In this document: positions 13,122 to 25,900 of the stretch, in pieces
How the letters are laid out: each line of letters opens with the position of its first letter
How positions within the stretch are numbered: position 1 is the stretch's first letter
Assembly: GCA_945643635.1 (NCBI GenBank)
Contig: CALZFC010000009.1
Span: forward strand, 277,501 to 341,500
DNA: 64,000 nt
Source of the DNA: Allodiplogaster sudhausi
Taxonomy: Eukaryota > Nematoda > Chromadorea > Rhabditida > Diplogasteridae
Direction of reading: 5' to 3'
Translations under genes and position numbers: made by a program
The notes under the pieces: model-generated
The model's database searches: none
What the model was told of the DNA's origin: nothing
What the model saw: the letters and a program-made list of their open reading frames with translations, nothing else

Positions 13122-14799
13122 CTGTCTCTCTCGTCCTCTCTTTTCTCGTTTATCTTTCAAACGAACGTCAAATGCATCGGGAGCCCCTTGCATAACTCCA
13201 TTAATTTTGCATTTAAATTCAAACAGGAAGCTGGTGGAATATGTGATATCATCCATTTTTAATGCAGTTTGCAAAGTCGAAGCTGCCTTTATTCTTGACC
13301 GGAGGGAATGGTTTGCTCTGTGCAAGAGAATTGATCACCGCGAGTATGTAGTATATCGTGCGTTTTCCCTCTCTAATAAATTTGAACGTAAATAATCTGG
13401 ATGGGATGGGAAAAGGGAAGAAAAAACACAGGAGATAATCCGCCTCATCCTCGTCTCGCCTTCCTCGCTTTTTGTGATTTATTCGCTCTTCTCTCTACCG
13501 TAATTATTTGTTCCATCTTCTTTCCTTCACAATCTGAAAGAAGGACGGCAATCGGAAGCCGTCCGTTCTCTCTATGAAACGATCTTTCACCGAAGCTCTT
13601 TGTGCGGGACTCATTCTTCGGCTTATTGTGTTATGTCTCGGGATTCTACTATTTTTGTCGCATTGTGATGTTAAGGTATACAATGTTACATTGTTAAGTT
13701 CTCTTTTATTGACTGACTGCAACATCTTCATGTAAAAAAAATTTGAATGAATGAGAAAGGTTAATGCGGCTTGAGGGGGATAAGCAAAGCATTCTCGGAT
13801 GGGAGGGCAAAGAGCCCCTGAGGCAGTAAGTGCATTGGATCGGAACGGCGAGTGAAGAGAGTTCGTGATTGTGTCTTCCTCTTCTTTCTTCTTCTTTTTC
13901 TTCTGATGTGGCCATCGAAAGCGAGAAGAATGCCATTGGGATGTGTCCTTGCTTACCACTGTATCAGATTTCGTGAAGCTTCCTTTCTCTCTCTCTATGT
14001 CTGTCTGTCTCCCCTTTCACTCTTTCTCTCCCATTCTCTCCTATTCTTTCTACTCTCTCACACCATATTTCACTTCTTCTCTTCCCAGTCTAACGCTGTT
14101 TCTCTTCTTCTGCTTCAATCATTTTTCTCCTTGCCTGTTTCTTCTTTTATCTCTCTTTCTTTCTCCCCCTCACTCTCGAACTCCGCTAATGTTTCGAAAT
14201 GGTAGCACTGCAAACACAGCAGCGCAGCCACCTTGACAGGGCTCCATCCTGAATCGCATAGAGATCCATTCTAGGAACGTGTCTCCAGTCTGGAATTCTA
14301 CAGGAGGGGGGGGGGGTTTCATCCAGACCAGTCATGCTAGACCACGAGGGGTTTCCCCGCTTTGGTGACGATCTGGCGATCCGTTTCTGAACAGGTCTGT
14401 GTTCGCATGAGTCATCAGGACTATAATTTACAGAGTGGAAACTAAGACTCGATAAGACGAGAGAGAGAGAGAGAAAGAGAGAAAGAAAGTGAGAGAGAGA
14501 GAAAGAGAAAGCGAGCTAGAGGCTGATGAGAGTGGAGGAGGAGAGTGATGTTGGGCATGGCTATGTAGTATGTGTGCCTGCACCGATCTCTCCGTGACCG
14601 AATCGACTTGGCGTTCTGCAGATGGAAGACAACCAGCGGAAGACATCACGAGTCAAATGAATTGGTGCGAGTGGGAAATGAAGGGGAGGCCCCCTCCCCA
14701 CTCTCTTGCAAAATCCACTGCCGAGAGAGGAGACTCGAGATGCCCCCAGTGTTCGTCGTTCTCACCTGACTTTCCTTTTCTTTCTTTTTCCTCTCTTTA

Positions 14800-14832
<33 letters not shown>

Positions 14833-15078
14833 CTTTCCTTTTCTCTTTTGCCTCTCTTTCTCCTTTTGTCTTGACTAATCTAATTTTTCTCACTCTCCAC
14901 TCTCTACCACACACACACATTTTCCGCTTCTCCTCTCTGCCCTCAATCCTCTTGCCGTTTATCCCCCTTCTATCTTCGGCTAAGCAACACGCTGTGTGTG
15001 TGCTTCTTCGAAAGTCACAGAATAATCACGAAGCGTGAAAAAAGGGGCAAATGAGAGAGCGAGAGAGTGGAGGATGGC

Positions 15079-15119
<41 letters not shown>

Positions 15120-15472
15120 CACTTCCCAGCACAACGGAGGCAGCAGACACCATACGATATATATATCGGTGGTCGAGAGAGAAGGGGAGGGGGCCGGGCG
15201 CAGAGCCATTATTGGCGAGATATCCACGTACCGGATCGTGAGAAGGCGGCTTATGAATGTTTTCTTCTGACTTTCCTTTTTTTGTTCTTGGAGTGGTTCT
15301 TTTGGGAGACCTTCTGACCTCGCATGCACTGGCTTCTCCACAGAGTGCAAACATGAGTGGGCCGTAGGCTGTACATATACCAGATTGAGCATGTACATGC
15401 ATACATATATGTAAATATGAGGTGGATGCAGCACAAGACACGACGAGCACTTCAGTGATCTCGCTGACTTCA

Positions 15473-15503
<31 letters not shown>

Positions 15504-16984
15504 TTTCGCTCTCTCTCTCTCTCTTTCTATCTTTCTCTCTCCCTCTCGCTCTCTCTCTCTCTATCTTTCCTTCTGCAACTTCCTTACCATTAGCCTCCCT
15601 CGAGGGATGCTCTCTTCCAGGAAGTGTCCTCGACCAAGGCCATTCCGGCCTGCCCATCTCCATATACAAATATGCACGGCGTTTCCACGCCTTCTTAGTC
15701 ACCACTTTGTGCCTCGGGACTGGATGAAGGGAATTAGCATGGCTAGTCACAGAATAGAGACATAAATATGTAATAAATATGTACTCAAGTATACTCGTGA
15801 ACTGATCGTGAGCTATACATTCATACATTATATGGAGCGGATTTTGCCGAGCTACTACGCTCTTTGGCTCTAGAAATCTGTGTGATAAGTAAACACATGC
15901 AAATTCGCGATGAAAATGAAAGAGCCGCTAATCTGCTCTCTCTTAACCCAACGCCTTCTTGCTTTCTAATCAGATGTGCAGTGAGTGCACACCGGAAATG
16001 GCGAGGCAAATCTGTGTGAGGTCTGCGACCGCATTCATCAAAGAAGGCCAAGTATCGTTAAGGAAAAGAAAAATAAAACCGAAAGAAAACACTCACGTCT
16101 ACGACAAACAGTGGATTTATGCATGTGAAAAAACAATGTCTGAGATGTAATCTCGATTTATTTTCGTAGCAAATGTATGTACATATGTTAGGTAATAAAT
16201 TGCGCGGTTGCCTTTTTTTTCTATTTTTGCTCCAAAGAATTATGACCGGGCGGCCGTTTCACGAGAGTGCATGCACTCTGGCATTTACACGAAAGGCCTC
16301 TCCTCTCCGTGTACACCTCCCATGGGAACGCTGACTGACGGGAGCAAGCGCGCGAATCCCACGCCTTTCTCACTTTTTTTTTTCGACTGCGCAACTATCG
16401 TCGTTTTGCCCTTGTCCTTGTGATTCGCCTCTTCTTTTTTCACGAATTCAACGGTTACGTTTGCTATTACTGCTTACGCATTATGTTCATATATTACATT
16501 GATTGACTTGCTAAGTTACAATACCACCGACTGAAAGCTATCTTGCTTGTTATTCGATTGGAGCAACATCTGCAATTTAGCAATCGTTGTTTTTTTGTTG
16601 TTGTATTTCTCCACTCTTCTCAAGCTTGCAGGCCACTTAGAAATGGAAACCGGCGGGGGGGGGGGGGTGCGTCCATAACAAATCGAGAGCTTTCTCTGTT
16701 CCCCTCACAATCAGCGAATTTACCCTACTTCCACGTCCCAAGCGATGACGAGCTCGTCGATGAACTCCATGTCTTTCTGAAGGCTTCAGAGATCGGCGTC
16801 CACTCCACCATGAAAACGGATGTAGATGAGCGGAGTGGATGAAGGAGGGAGGATAGACCGAGAGGACAGTAGCATTGTCGGTCGCCAAATTCACTTTGTT
16901 GTTCGTCTCGAAGGCATCAAAATGAGCTGCGCATAAGTGGAAGGGAAGAGGAGTGGGAGAGAGATGAGACATATTTGATGCGCG

Positions 16985-17022
<38 letters not shown>

Positions 17023-17362
17023 TCTCTCTATCTCTCTCTATCTCTTCTCTTTTGCCATCTTCACCCCCTTCTTCTTTTATTCCTTTTTATTATGTTCTGC
17101 ACATTGCGTGCGACGATTCAGAAAGCGAGGAGGGCGTCTCGATTCCTCTTCAAGTAGAAGAAGAAGACCTCTTCGTTGCTCTCATCCCCGCTCCTCCTCC
17201 TCTTCGAGAGTCGTTGGCGCGCAATTGGATTAGGATCAAGCGAAGATTTTCATTCCGGAGCTCACTCTGCTTCCCCTCCAGCAGATTCCTGCCTTGAAGT
17301 CTCGGGGAGCAGCGAGATCGCAGACTTGGATGAGTCTGCTGCTGGCTTGAGGCATCTTAGGC

Positions 17363-17574
17363 ATGTCCGGCTGGGGTCGCCATGTCAAGGCGAGACACGG
17401 GAGAACAGATGGAGGCTTTTCGGGTGGACTGCTCACGACTCGAGCATGGACGCCACCACCTTCTTCGTCGTCTGTCTCATTTGCGAGGCAGCTCTTGAGT
17501 GATGGCGTCGAATTAGGCGTCGCGCGATCAGCGAGTACGATTGGCATGACAGGAGAGGCAGACGACGACATCGT
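17363..17574 (+). CDS. Possible coding exon, unknown product
   Basis: A repeat-free, GC-rich block is open from an ATG at 17363 to a consensus donor (CGT|GTAAGT) at 17574/17575. It reads as a polar, Ser/Pro/Gly-rich segment ending GMTGEADDDI. An in-frame stop lies 15 bases upstream of the ATG, so the exon would be a first exon or begin near the weak acceptor CTTAG at 17360. The opposite strand is also open here (17236-17571) and equally protein-like, so the strand is not secure. No family is recognised and no partner exon was found. Confidence 0.3.
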
Positions 17575-17593
17575 GTAAGTTCAACCTCTGTCA

Positions 17594-17765
17594 CTCTCTC
17601 TCTCTCTCACTCTTTCTCTCTCTTTTTCTCTCTTTCTCTCTCACTCTTTCTCTCTCTCACACTCTTTCTCTCTCTCTTTCTCTCTCTCACACTCTTTCTC
17701 TCTCTCTTTCTCTCTCGCTCTCTCGCTCTCTCTCTCTCTATCTCTCTCTTGCGCGCTCTCTCTCT
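17594..17765. repeat. CT-rich minisatellite
   Basis: CT repeat with a recurring longer unit (CTCTCTCACACTCTTTCTCT) immediately downstream of the donor at 17575. Confidence 0.9.
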
Positions 17766-19157
17766 ATCCCTGGATATCCTCTCTGGGTATATTTCTTTTA
17801 ATCTGCCCATCGGTCTTGGTAAAACACATGCCAAGCCGAAGATCAAGCGAGACCTTCGCCCTCTCCATTGATGGCACTTCTCATTTTGGCCAAAGCCATT
17901 TGGCTGTTCGGTCCATGCATGATTCGTGCCGCTCTCCCTCTCTCCACCACACGAAAGATGGCCATGTCTAAATTGTTCTCTTTTCTTTCCTCTTCGTTTT
18001 CCTCGTCTGCTCTCGTCTCCACTCGCTTTATTTATGCCATCGAATTAGTGTTGGTCATCAATGCATTTCTGGGTGAGATCTAGCAGCGCCTTGTGGCTCT
18101 CCTTTCGGTGGCTACTTCTCTTTTTCTGGTGTCATCGTCTTCTTTTTCCACTTGTTACCGCTCCCATTGTCAGCTTCGCTGGGGAACTTGTATACATATG
18201 TACATATACAGTCAGCTAGACGGCCTGCTCTCCATGCGCTCTTCCACCTCCTTCTCCACACTTCCACTCACCGTAAACACCAGAGAATGCACATACACTC
18301 CTTGTGCGATCTTTATCACACATGCATGAATGGCTAATTATATAGCGTAATAATTATAATGTGATTTATGGCACTTTTGCGATTGAGTTAAATTATTGCC
18401 GGCGTCGTTATTTGATAATTTATTTAGCGTAACCCTGAAGCTCAACTTTCTAACGCTGCAAAAAAAAACTCAGACGCTAAAATACGGCAATATGTATTAG
18501 TGGGAATTTTCATTCATTTGAGGTGTGGCTTCGCTTTCAGTATTGATCTCCTTCGCATTGCTATCCGCAAGCTTTTCTGCAGCTGTCGAGTTTCCACGTA
18601 GCCGCGCGGGATACGATAGAGTCTCTCAATCTCGCACATCTCATCCTTTCGCTAGTGTCCTCCCGATCGCATTTGTGTTCCCGTTAGTGATCGTTCCTTT
18701 TCGATTCTTTCTTGTAGTGATAAAAGAAAAACAAGAGAGGTCATTCATGCGCATCGGTCATGGCATTTATATATTAATGAATCTTCATTGTACCAAATGG
18801 CGCATTTCTTGCCTCCAGTCGCTACCGGTTGCGCTTAATATAAAATTTCTTATTGTAAGTCACCACTTGCCTCTCTGTTGAAAATGGCCTTTCGTTCCTC
18901 TAATAAGAATAGGAGATTTAAGCGATCGAAGTAAACAAGGGTGAAATGAGAAAGAGCACTCAGACGTCCTTTTAATCTGTCTTCTCTCTTGGGGTTCTTT
19001 GGGCCGAGGTGATTTCATATCCCTTCACGGCTTTTCATGCTTGAACCATGTACAAAGAAGGTATCGAGAGATTCTCATGGACGTCTGCATCCTAAGCTTC
19101 TCATTTTCCATCTGGCTTGTCGTTATCTCTGACGGCTCTCATTCCTTTCTCATAGTT

Positions 19158-19312
19158 TTTCTCTCTCTCTCTATCTTTTCTCTCTCTGTATGTCTCTCTC
19201 TCTCTCTCTCTTTCTCTATCTTTTCTTTCTCTCTCTCTATCTTTTTCTCTCTCTGTATGTCTCTCTCTCTATCTTTCTCTATCTTTCTTTCTCTCTCTCT
19301 CTATCTCTCACT
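19158..19312. repeat. CT-rich tract
   Basis: CT repeat with recurring TCTGTATGTCTCTCT and CTATCTTT units. Confidence 0.92.
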
Positions 19313-19948
19313 CTTTGGCAGATATTCTCCTCTTCTCTGCCACCCATCATAAGATTTGCCGAATCGTCAAACGGTTCTCTTCGCAGCGTGACACTTCAAA
19401 TTCTATTAGCCTCCTCACTTGGCTGCAAGAGCATGGCCGCTAATTCTTCTATTGCGAGAGCACTTCTCTCTCTCTCTCTCATTTTCACTCGCTGTCTTTC
19501 TCTCGCTCTCTCTCTGTCTATCTCTTCATATGACGTCACAATTTTCAATTTTACGCTCAGCAAATCGTCTGAAATGAATCTGCAAAATGAATTCCCCGAA
19601 GTGCTCAAGTTTGCTTGCAAACATGAAATTTCGTGGCTGATTTTTCCGTTCTTTTTCAAAGGCGTATTTTTATTGGCTCGACCGTAATGCTAAAACTAAC
19701 GACTATAGGGGTTCCCCTTGTTATGTGTACTTACAAGTCTTTTGGAAGAGCCGCATTCGGGAGACGTCATGACCGTTATTGTTTTTGTTGTTGTTGCTTC
19801 GTGAGACTTTCTTGCCAGATCCACCAGGGTTGACACCGTCAGCTGTAATTAATTATGTAATTAATATCACCACGTCCGTCTGCGTCTGTGTGTGAGAGAG
19901 AGAGAGGTATGGAGCGAGTGAAAGAACGTGGATTAATGAGAGGGTTGT

Positions 19949-19980
<32 letters not shown>

Positions 19981-20102
19981 GAGGCAGGAATGGATGGAGA
20001 CGAACATAACTCTCAATGCATGCACTTGGAGACTGACAAAAGAGCAGCGATCTCCAGGAACGGAGTGTGTTTTTGCCTGGTTGGAGGGTGGGGGTCTTCC
20101 TG

Positions 20103-20133
<31 letters not shown>

Positions 20134-20784
20134 CTCTCTCCCTCTGGTATCTTCTCTTTCTGCTGTGCATGTTCCTTGCTCTCTCCCTCTCGCCCTCACA
20201 TTATGGAGTGCCGCCGTGGTGCGATTTGGCCTCGCTTCCTGCGTTCTTCTTCTGACAAAGTGGGCAGTCCTCTCTCTCTCTCTGGTTTGGCTCCTCTCCA
20301 TCATCCGCCCCCCCCCACCATCATTGCCATTGTTCACAAAAGCCTTGCAAGGCAATCGCCATCTCTGCAACCTCACCCCTGGAGCCGCGGAGCACGACGC
20401 CTCTCTCCTTGTTTGAGACCAAACAATTCAACCAGCGTCATCCTCTCTCTCACCTGAACTCTGTGAGAAAGCGTTGTTCGTTGGCAAGCTGCCTCAGTCT
20501 ATAGGCTATAATACAATTATCCTCATTCTTTGCAATTTTATTTCTAAATTATTTTCTTTTTTTCTATACCAGTCTTGCTTGACAAGAAAAAAGAGAAGCC
20601 ATCTTCTTTAACGACGTCATTTACAAGGAATGTGAATGTTTACCAGAATGCGCACGCGCGCACACACGCCGTTCCACTTTGGCATTCGGGGTTTGGGAGA
20701 GGGGGGGGGGGTAGCTGAAGTGGGGGGGGGGGAGCCTAGGAGGCATGGGAAGTGGCAGTCATTCCTTGGCGTGGGAGCCCTCAC

Positions 20785-20855
20785 CAGGGATGTCCAAAAC
20801 CAGGCCAGGGACCCAGTGGCTAATCTTGGGCCTGGTCCGGGTTTTGGACATCCCT
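20785..20855. mobile_element. Small terminal-inverted-repeat element, hAT-like ends
   Basis: Two perfect 15-base arms (20787-20801 and 20840-20854, sequence GGGATGTCCAAAACC and its complement) enclose a 38-base loop, which itself holds a second short complementary pair (AGGCC/GGCCT). The left end reads CAGGGATGTCC, which resembles hAT transposon termini. No clear 8-bp target duplication is visible. A related half-end occurs at 50382-50404. The element lies just upstream of the K+ channel. It may instead be a plain hairpin. Confidence 0.4.
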
Positions 20856-20915
20856 TGACCTCCCCTTACTCTTCTTTGTTGCAGCAAGGGCGCGCGGTCG
20901 GCTTGCTCGTCGCCG

Positions 20916-22882
20916 ATGGTCATTCCGAGTACGCGGAAGAATCCGCAGACGGTGGTGCAGCAAGGCGGGCATCTGCTCGGCCCGGGAGGGGGCGGTCATC
21001 GACTCAAGCATCGCTCTCAGCATCAGCAGAAGACAGCTGCGAGCACAGCTGCGGCGGCGGCGGAAGGGGGCGGAGGCTCGTCTGCCTTCCTCCTCGACGA
21101 ATGCCGCATCCCAATCACCGAGAACGGCCACGGCCAAGCGGGCCGACCGATGCCGCCCAATCGGCGGAGCACCGAACTCGTCTCCGGTACGTTTGCAAGG
21201 GAAATGGAGCCATTTTGAGCTTATACTTGAAACTATTAACATTACAAAAATATTCGTAAACCGATTTTTTAAACCTTTCTAAAAGAATCTATCCAGGGAA
21301 TAACACAAATATGGTTTTCTCGTCATGTGTGAATTCGCTGTGGTCCAAAACATCGATCTTGAAACATTGTTTTTTTAAATAAATTTAAAAAAATGTCGTC
21401 CTCACAGGAACCGGCGACCTGGTGCTGAAGCTGAACATTGGAGGCGCCTCCTTCCGCCTGCGCACGACGACCATCTTCAGCCGAGCGGACGACGGACGAC
21501 TTGTCGACTTTGCGCAGCTCGACCACGCCAAGCGAGCCGCGTCCGCCGATGCATATCTAGAAGTACATATTCTACTTTTATTTTAATTTTTGCTAATTAA
21601 ATAAAACTTGCATTTTTATGCGTTACAAATTTACCTTCTCAATAGATGGTAACATTTATCTACAAAATGTATGTCCGACAAGGGAGCAGACGAAAGTAGT
21701 CATACTATGTGTCTGTGCAAGGAAGCTCCCAGGTAGACTGAGTGAAGACCACTGAAACACTGAGACACGCGGTTCTTGAAGTGGTGGGAAAATGTATAAG
21801 CGGCACAAAGATGATGACGAGTCGACCAGTCACAGGATGATGACGAGTGAAAATGATGCTTCCGACATGGAAATATGTATGTATGTATGCATGTACATAC
21901 AAGAACACACTGCGAGTGCATCAATTTGATCTGCTTTCCATGTTAAGGTTATATCTATCTATTTATGATGTACGAATAAATTTAAAATAAATAATAAATA
22001 AACAATTTCCTTTGTTCCAGACTTCTGACGAGTACTACTTCGAGCGATCGGCTGCCCTCTTCGATGCCGTCTTCAAGTACTACGCCACCGGGCAGCTGCA
22101 CCGGCCGCTCGATGTGTGCCCTGCCGAGTTCGCGCAGGAACTCGCCTACTGGCGCGTCCCCGACTCGCTCCTCTCGCCATGTTGCTGGCGGCAGCCTCTG
22201 TTAGTCATCATAATCTTTTTATTCTTAAATCTCACTTCCTATTTCTTTTAGACTGAAAAAATAATAATTTTTTTTTTACTCAGATGGCCCTCATATGTAT
22301 AACAATAATTGCTTGCTCAGTGTGTATAATTGTTCAGAGAATATCTACTAAAAACACGTCGATTCATCCAATTTGTCATTCTCCCGCTTCCTCCCTTTCT
22401 TTGACTTTAAAATTCCCTCTCTCAGTCTCTTCCGCCCTCTCTTGAATTCCACGGCGCCCTCCAGCTTGACTTCTCTCCACCTTTCTTCTTGCCTTCTTAC
22501 CTCCTCCTTGCTTGCTCATACGCCATTCTCAATCTAGCCTGAAAAAGGAGAGAAGGGAGGATGTAGTGACAGGAGTAATTACGCATCAGGCTGCGTGAAT
22601 ACGTGCGAAGATGGCGGCGAGTACAATTCACGAATTTCCAATGTTCCACAGATTCCTATTTCTAGCCTCGCAAAGACGAGATGTACAAAAAAGAGACGCT
22701 TGAGAAGCTAAGTTCACCTCGCAGGAATTTGAACTTTTTTTTGAAACTCTAGAGAAAGGCCACTTGTAGACGTTTCTTGGTTGGGGAAAACTTGCAACAT
22801 CAATTGTCTTCTTAGCGCTCACACACACTTTCCATGGCCTTAACCGAGAGCTCCCTGAGGCATTGCAAGAGGTGCTTTGTCT

Positions 22883-22958
<76 letters not shown>

Positions 22959-25900
22959 CCAAAGGGCATCCTTCTTACAAGTAACCTTTCATATTCAGCA
23001 ACCAAAACGGCTGGACGGGCCGACGACGTGCACGGTGAGCTGTGTGTGCCTTGTGTCGAGATGATGTTCGAAAATAAACGTTCCGAATGCGGGGGTTGGG
23101 TGAGGAGGGGGATAAGTGTTCAGAATACCCAATACCCAAGTGTACCACATCCATCCTACCGTATCCCTTCCACTGGATAGTGAAGTCATTCTCGCCAACG
23201 GATGAAAAATCTCGAACGAACCCGCACTGCACGTCCACTTCCCCTGATATCTCCCTGTATACACGAACTTGAGCTGCGCCTGCCAATCCCGCTCCATACT
23301 CTCTCGGTTCAAGCTCTCCTCCCGTTCTATTACAAAAGCACCCGAGCATCTGCATTCCCTTCGAACGTGACGTCATTCTTCTGGCATCAACAGCAAACGA
23401 ACAACAACAAAACATTAAAAAGAGTGAATGACATCCACGCGCATGAAGCACTGAGATATCGCTTTCTTTTTTTCTTTTTTTTCCTCGCACAGGATGCTTA
23501 CCATTAGCTTTAAAAGGAATTAAATTTTTAAATTTTATTTATTTTTAAATGCCGAGTGCAGAGTGGCTGCTGGATGACATGGAGATGGCATTGAATAGAT
23601 AATGGAAGAAAGATTGTCTGCCTTCTTGAGGTCTGCATCGCTCGAAGAGTTGACAGCGAAAGAGAAGGAGGCGCTGGACGCGGCGCCGGGCGACCGCAGC
23701 CGCCGGCGTCGTCTGCATCTCTTCTGCGAGGGCGACGGCTCGCTCCCGTCCACCCTCTTCAGCTTCGCCTCCATCTCATTCGTGCTCGTCTCCGTCATCG
23801 GACTCGTCCTCGGCTCCATTCATGAACTCCAGGCGAGTCTCTCGATGCATATATGTAGTAACACGAGGGTGAATAAAACATAAGAATAAAACAATCAAGG
23901 ACAGGAAATTTACTTGCGAGCTTGCAATTTTTGGCTATTAGGCTATTAGAGAGAAAACGTATTTAGAACGAACGAGCATCATTTTTGAAAATCGAAAATT
24001 CCAACATCATTACAGGTGCCAATCGTGAAGAATGGCGTCAAACACATGCGAGTCAACGATTCTTCACGTAAGTTCTAACAATAAATTAATTTTTCTAATT
24101 TAAAATTTTTTGTCTTCCTTGATCATGGCATCCTTTCAATGTATCAATTTTCTCTGTACCCTTTTAGCACAAGTCATCTATTACTTTCCGAGCCCTCTCA
24201 CGCCCTAAATCATTAGCTTCTCACCTCTCTGTTTTGTCCTCTGTCAAAATGGAATCTTCACTATGTATATATTAAAATCCTTTCATCCTTTCAGGCGGCA
24301 GTTTCGAGCATCTTTCAGGTTTTCTGTCGCTTTTGCACTTTCCCCACTGCTCCTGGCTAACTCTGTTTCTCACAAATTGTTTCGTTTCTGTTAAGTTTTA
24401 AAGCACAACCGAACACAAACTTTCGAGATAAGATAACTCAGAATCTCCAGCAGCTGCCTATATTTCCTCCTTTTCGTTCTGCTTCTGTTACGTATCCTTG
24501 GTGTTCTTGATCGTGTTCTCTTCCTCTTACAATTAGTTCTCCCATCCCCAGTATTAAGCAACTTTCCTCCGGGGCACGCTTGCTTTCTTGTTCTTTCAGG
24601 TCCTTCTAATCGTTTGCTTGTGTGCAGATTTCTTCTCTCTTTTCTTAAATACCAATCGAATTTGTTTTTCTTTTTGTTTCTTCTTCTGTTGAGGACAGAT
24701 CAAACGGAATTTGTGTGAAGATTCCTAAAACAGTAATGAGCTAAAAGTAGCATCAACTTCGATGAAAAGCTATACTACTTGTATAATCCCTGCAAGCCAG
24801 ATATTCTCTCTCTTTCTCCACTTTGTCTCGCTCACTCCTTGCTGAGTGGTCGACTCGTGGAGTGAGTCTCCGAGCTTTCATTGCAGTCAACGATCCGAAT
24901 GTCATCTGGGAGCCGCATCCGGTGTTCGGCTACATCGAGACGGTGTGCATCCTCTGGTTCACCTTCGAGTACATTCTGCGCATCTCGGTGGCGCCGTCTC
25001 GCTTCGCTTTCTTCTGTGGCATCATGAACATTGTCGACCTGGTCGCCATCGTGCCCTTCTATCTCGAGATGACTCTCGCGCTCTTCGGTGTAGACGTCGC
25101 GTCACTCTCAGACATCAAAGGTTTTTTTTTCGAGTTTACCTTCTCATTAATTTAATTTATCAAGGCTGCCAATATCATGTCTAATTAATATTAATGTATA
25201 ATTAAAGAGTTAATTAAAATGTAATTATTATTGTATAATTAATGCACCTACTTAATCTAATATTGTCAAGGCGCGCTTCTGGTGGTGCGCGTCCTTCGTG
25301 TCCTGCGCGTCGTGCGCATTCTGAAGCTTGGCCGCTACTCGTCCGGGATGCGAACATTCGCGCTGACTCTCCGTAGCTCCGCACGCCAACTCGGCATGAT
25401 GGGCATGGTAAACTTTTTTTTCAGGATGACTTTCTAGTTTCTTTTTTAAATATTTTTTATTATTATTTAAAAACATCTAAGATATCTTATCAGTACATTC
25501 ATATGTCCTTTTCAGGTGCTGTCCACCGGCGTCGTCTTCTTCTCGACGTTACTCTACTTTGTGGAGAAGGACGAAAAGGACACACCGTTCACTTCGATTC
25601 CAGCTGCATTCTGGTGGTGAGTTGTGCGTTTTATTGCATTTCATAACCAGGGGTTTTTTTTTCAATTTTTTCTTTCTCTTTTCTTGCCTCCCTCATAAAA
25701 ATATACCTGACAATGTTTTTATTCCATTGCAGGGCAATCGTCACGATGACGACAGTCGGTGAGTGGAGGGAGAGAGAGAGCGATAGAGAGAGAGAAAGAG
25801 AGAAATAGAGAATGATAGAGGGAGAAATAGAGAGAGTCAGAGAGAGAGAGAGAGAGAGCGAGCGAGAGAGAGAGACATGTTTTCACAGGCCGTCCCTTGT

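Larger units (their letters stand above)
9693..20784. other. Repeat-rich region, mostly without a gene
   Basis: This is largely CT/GA microsatellite and AT-rich spacer. The GC-rich block 9900-10154 is open in several frames, and one reads like a protein (starting MQQKSATNMSLSW at 10024), but the frame and acceptor could not be settled. The block 17363-17574 is listed separately. I see no other coding signal I can defend. Confidence 0.45.

Noticed and set aside
23572..23598. Open segment ([13 protein letters not shown]) just before exon 4 of the channel
   Set aside because: It ends in a stop in its own frame, and the exon-4 frame has a TAG at 23596-23598, so the exon must start at 23599.
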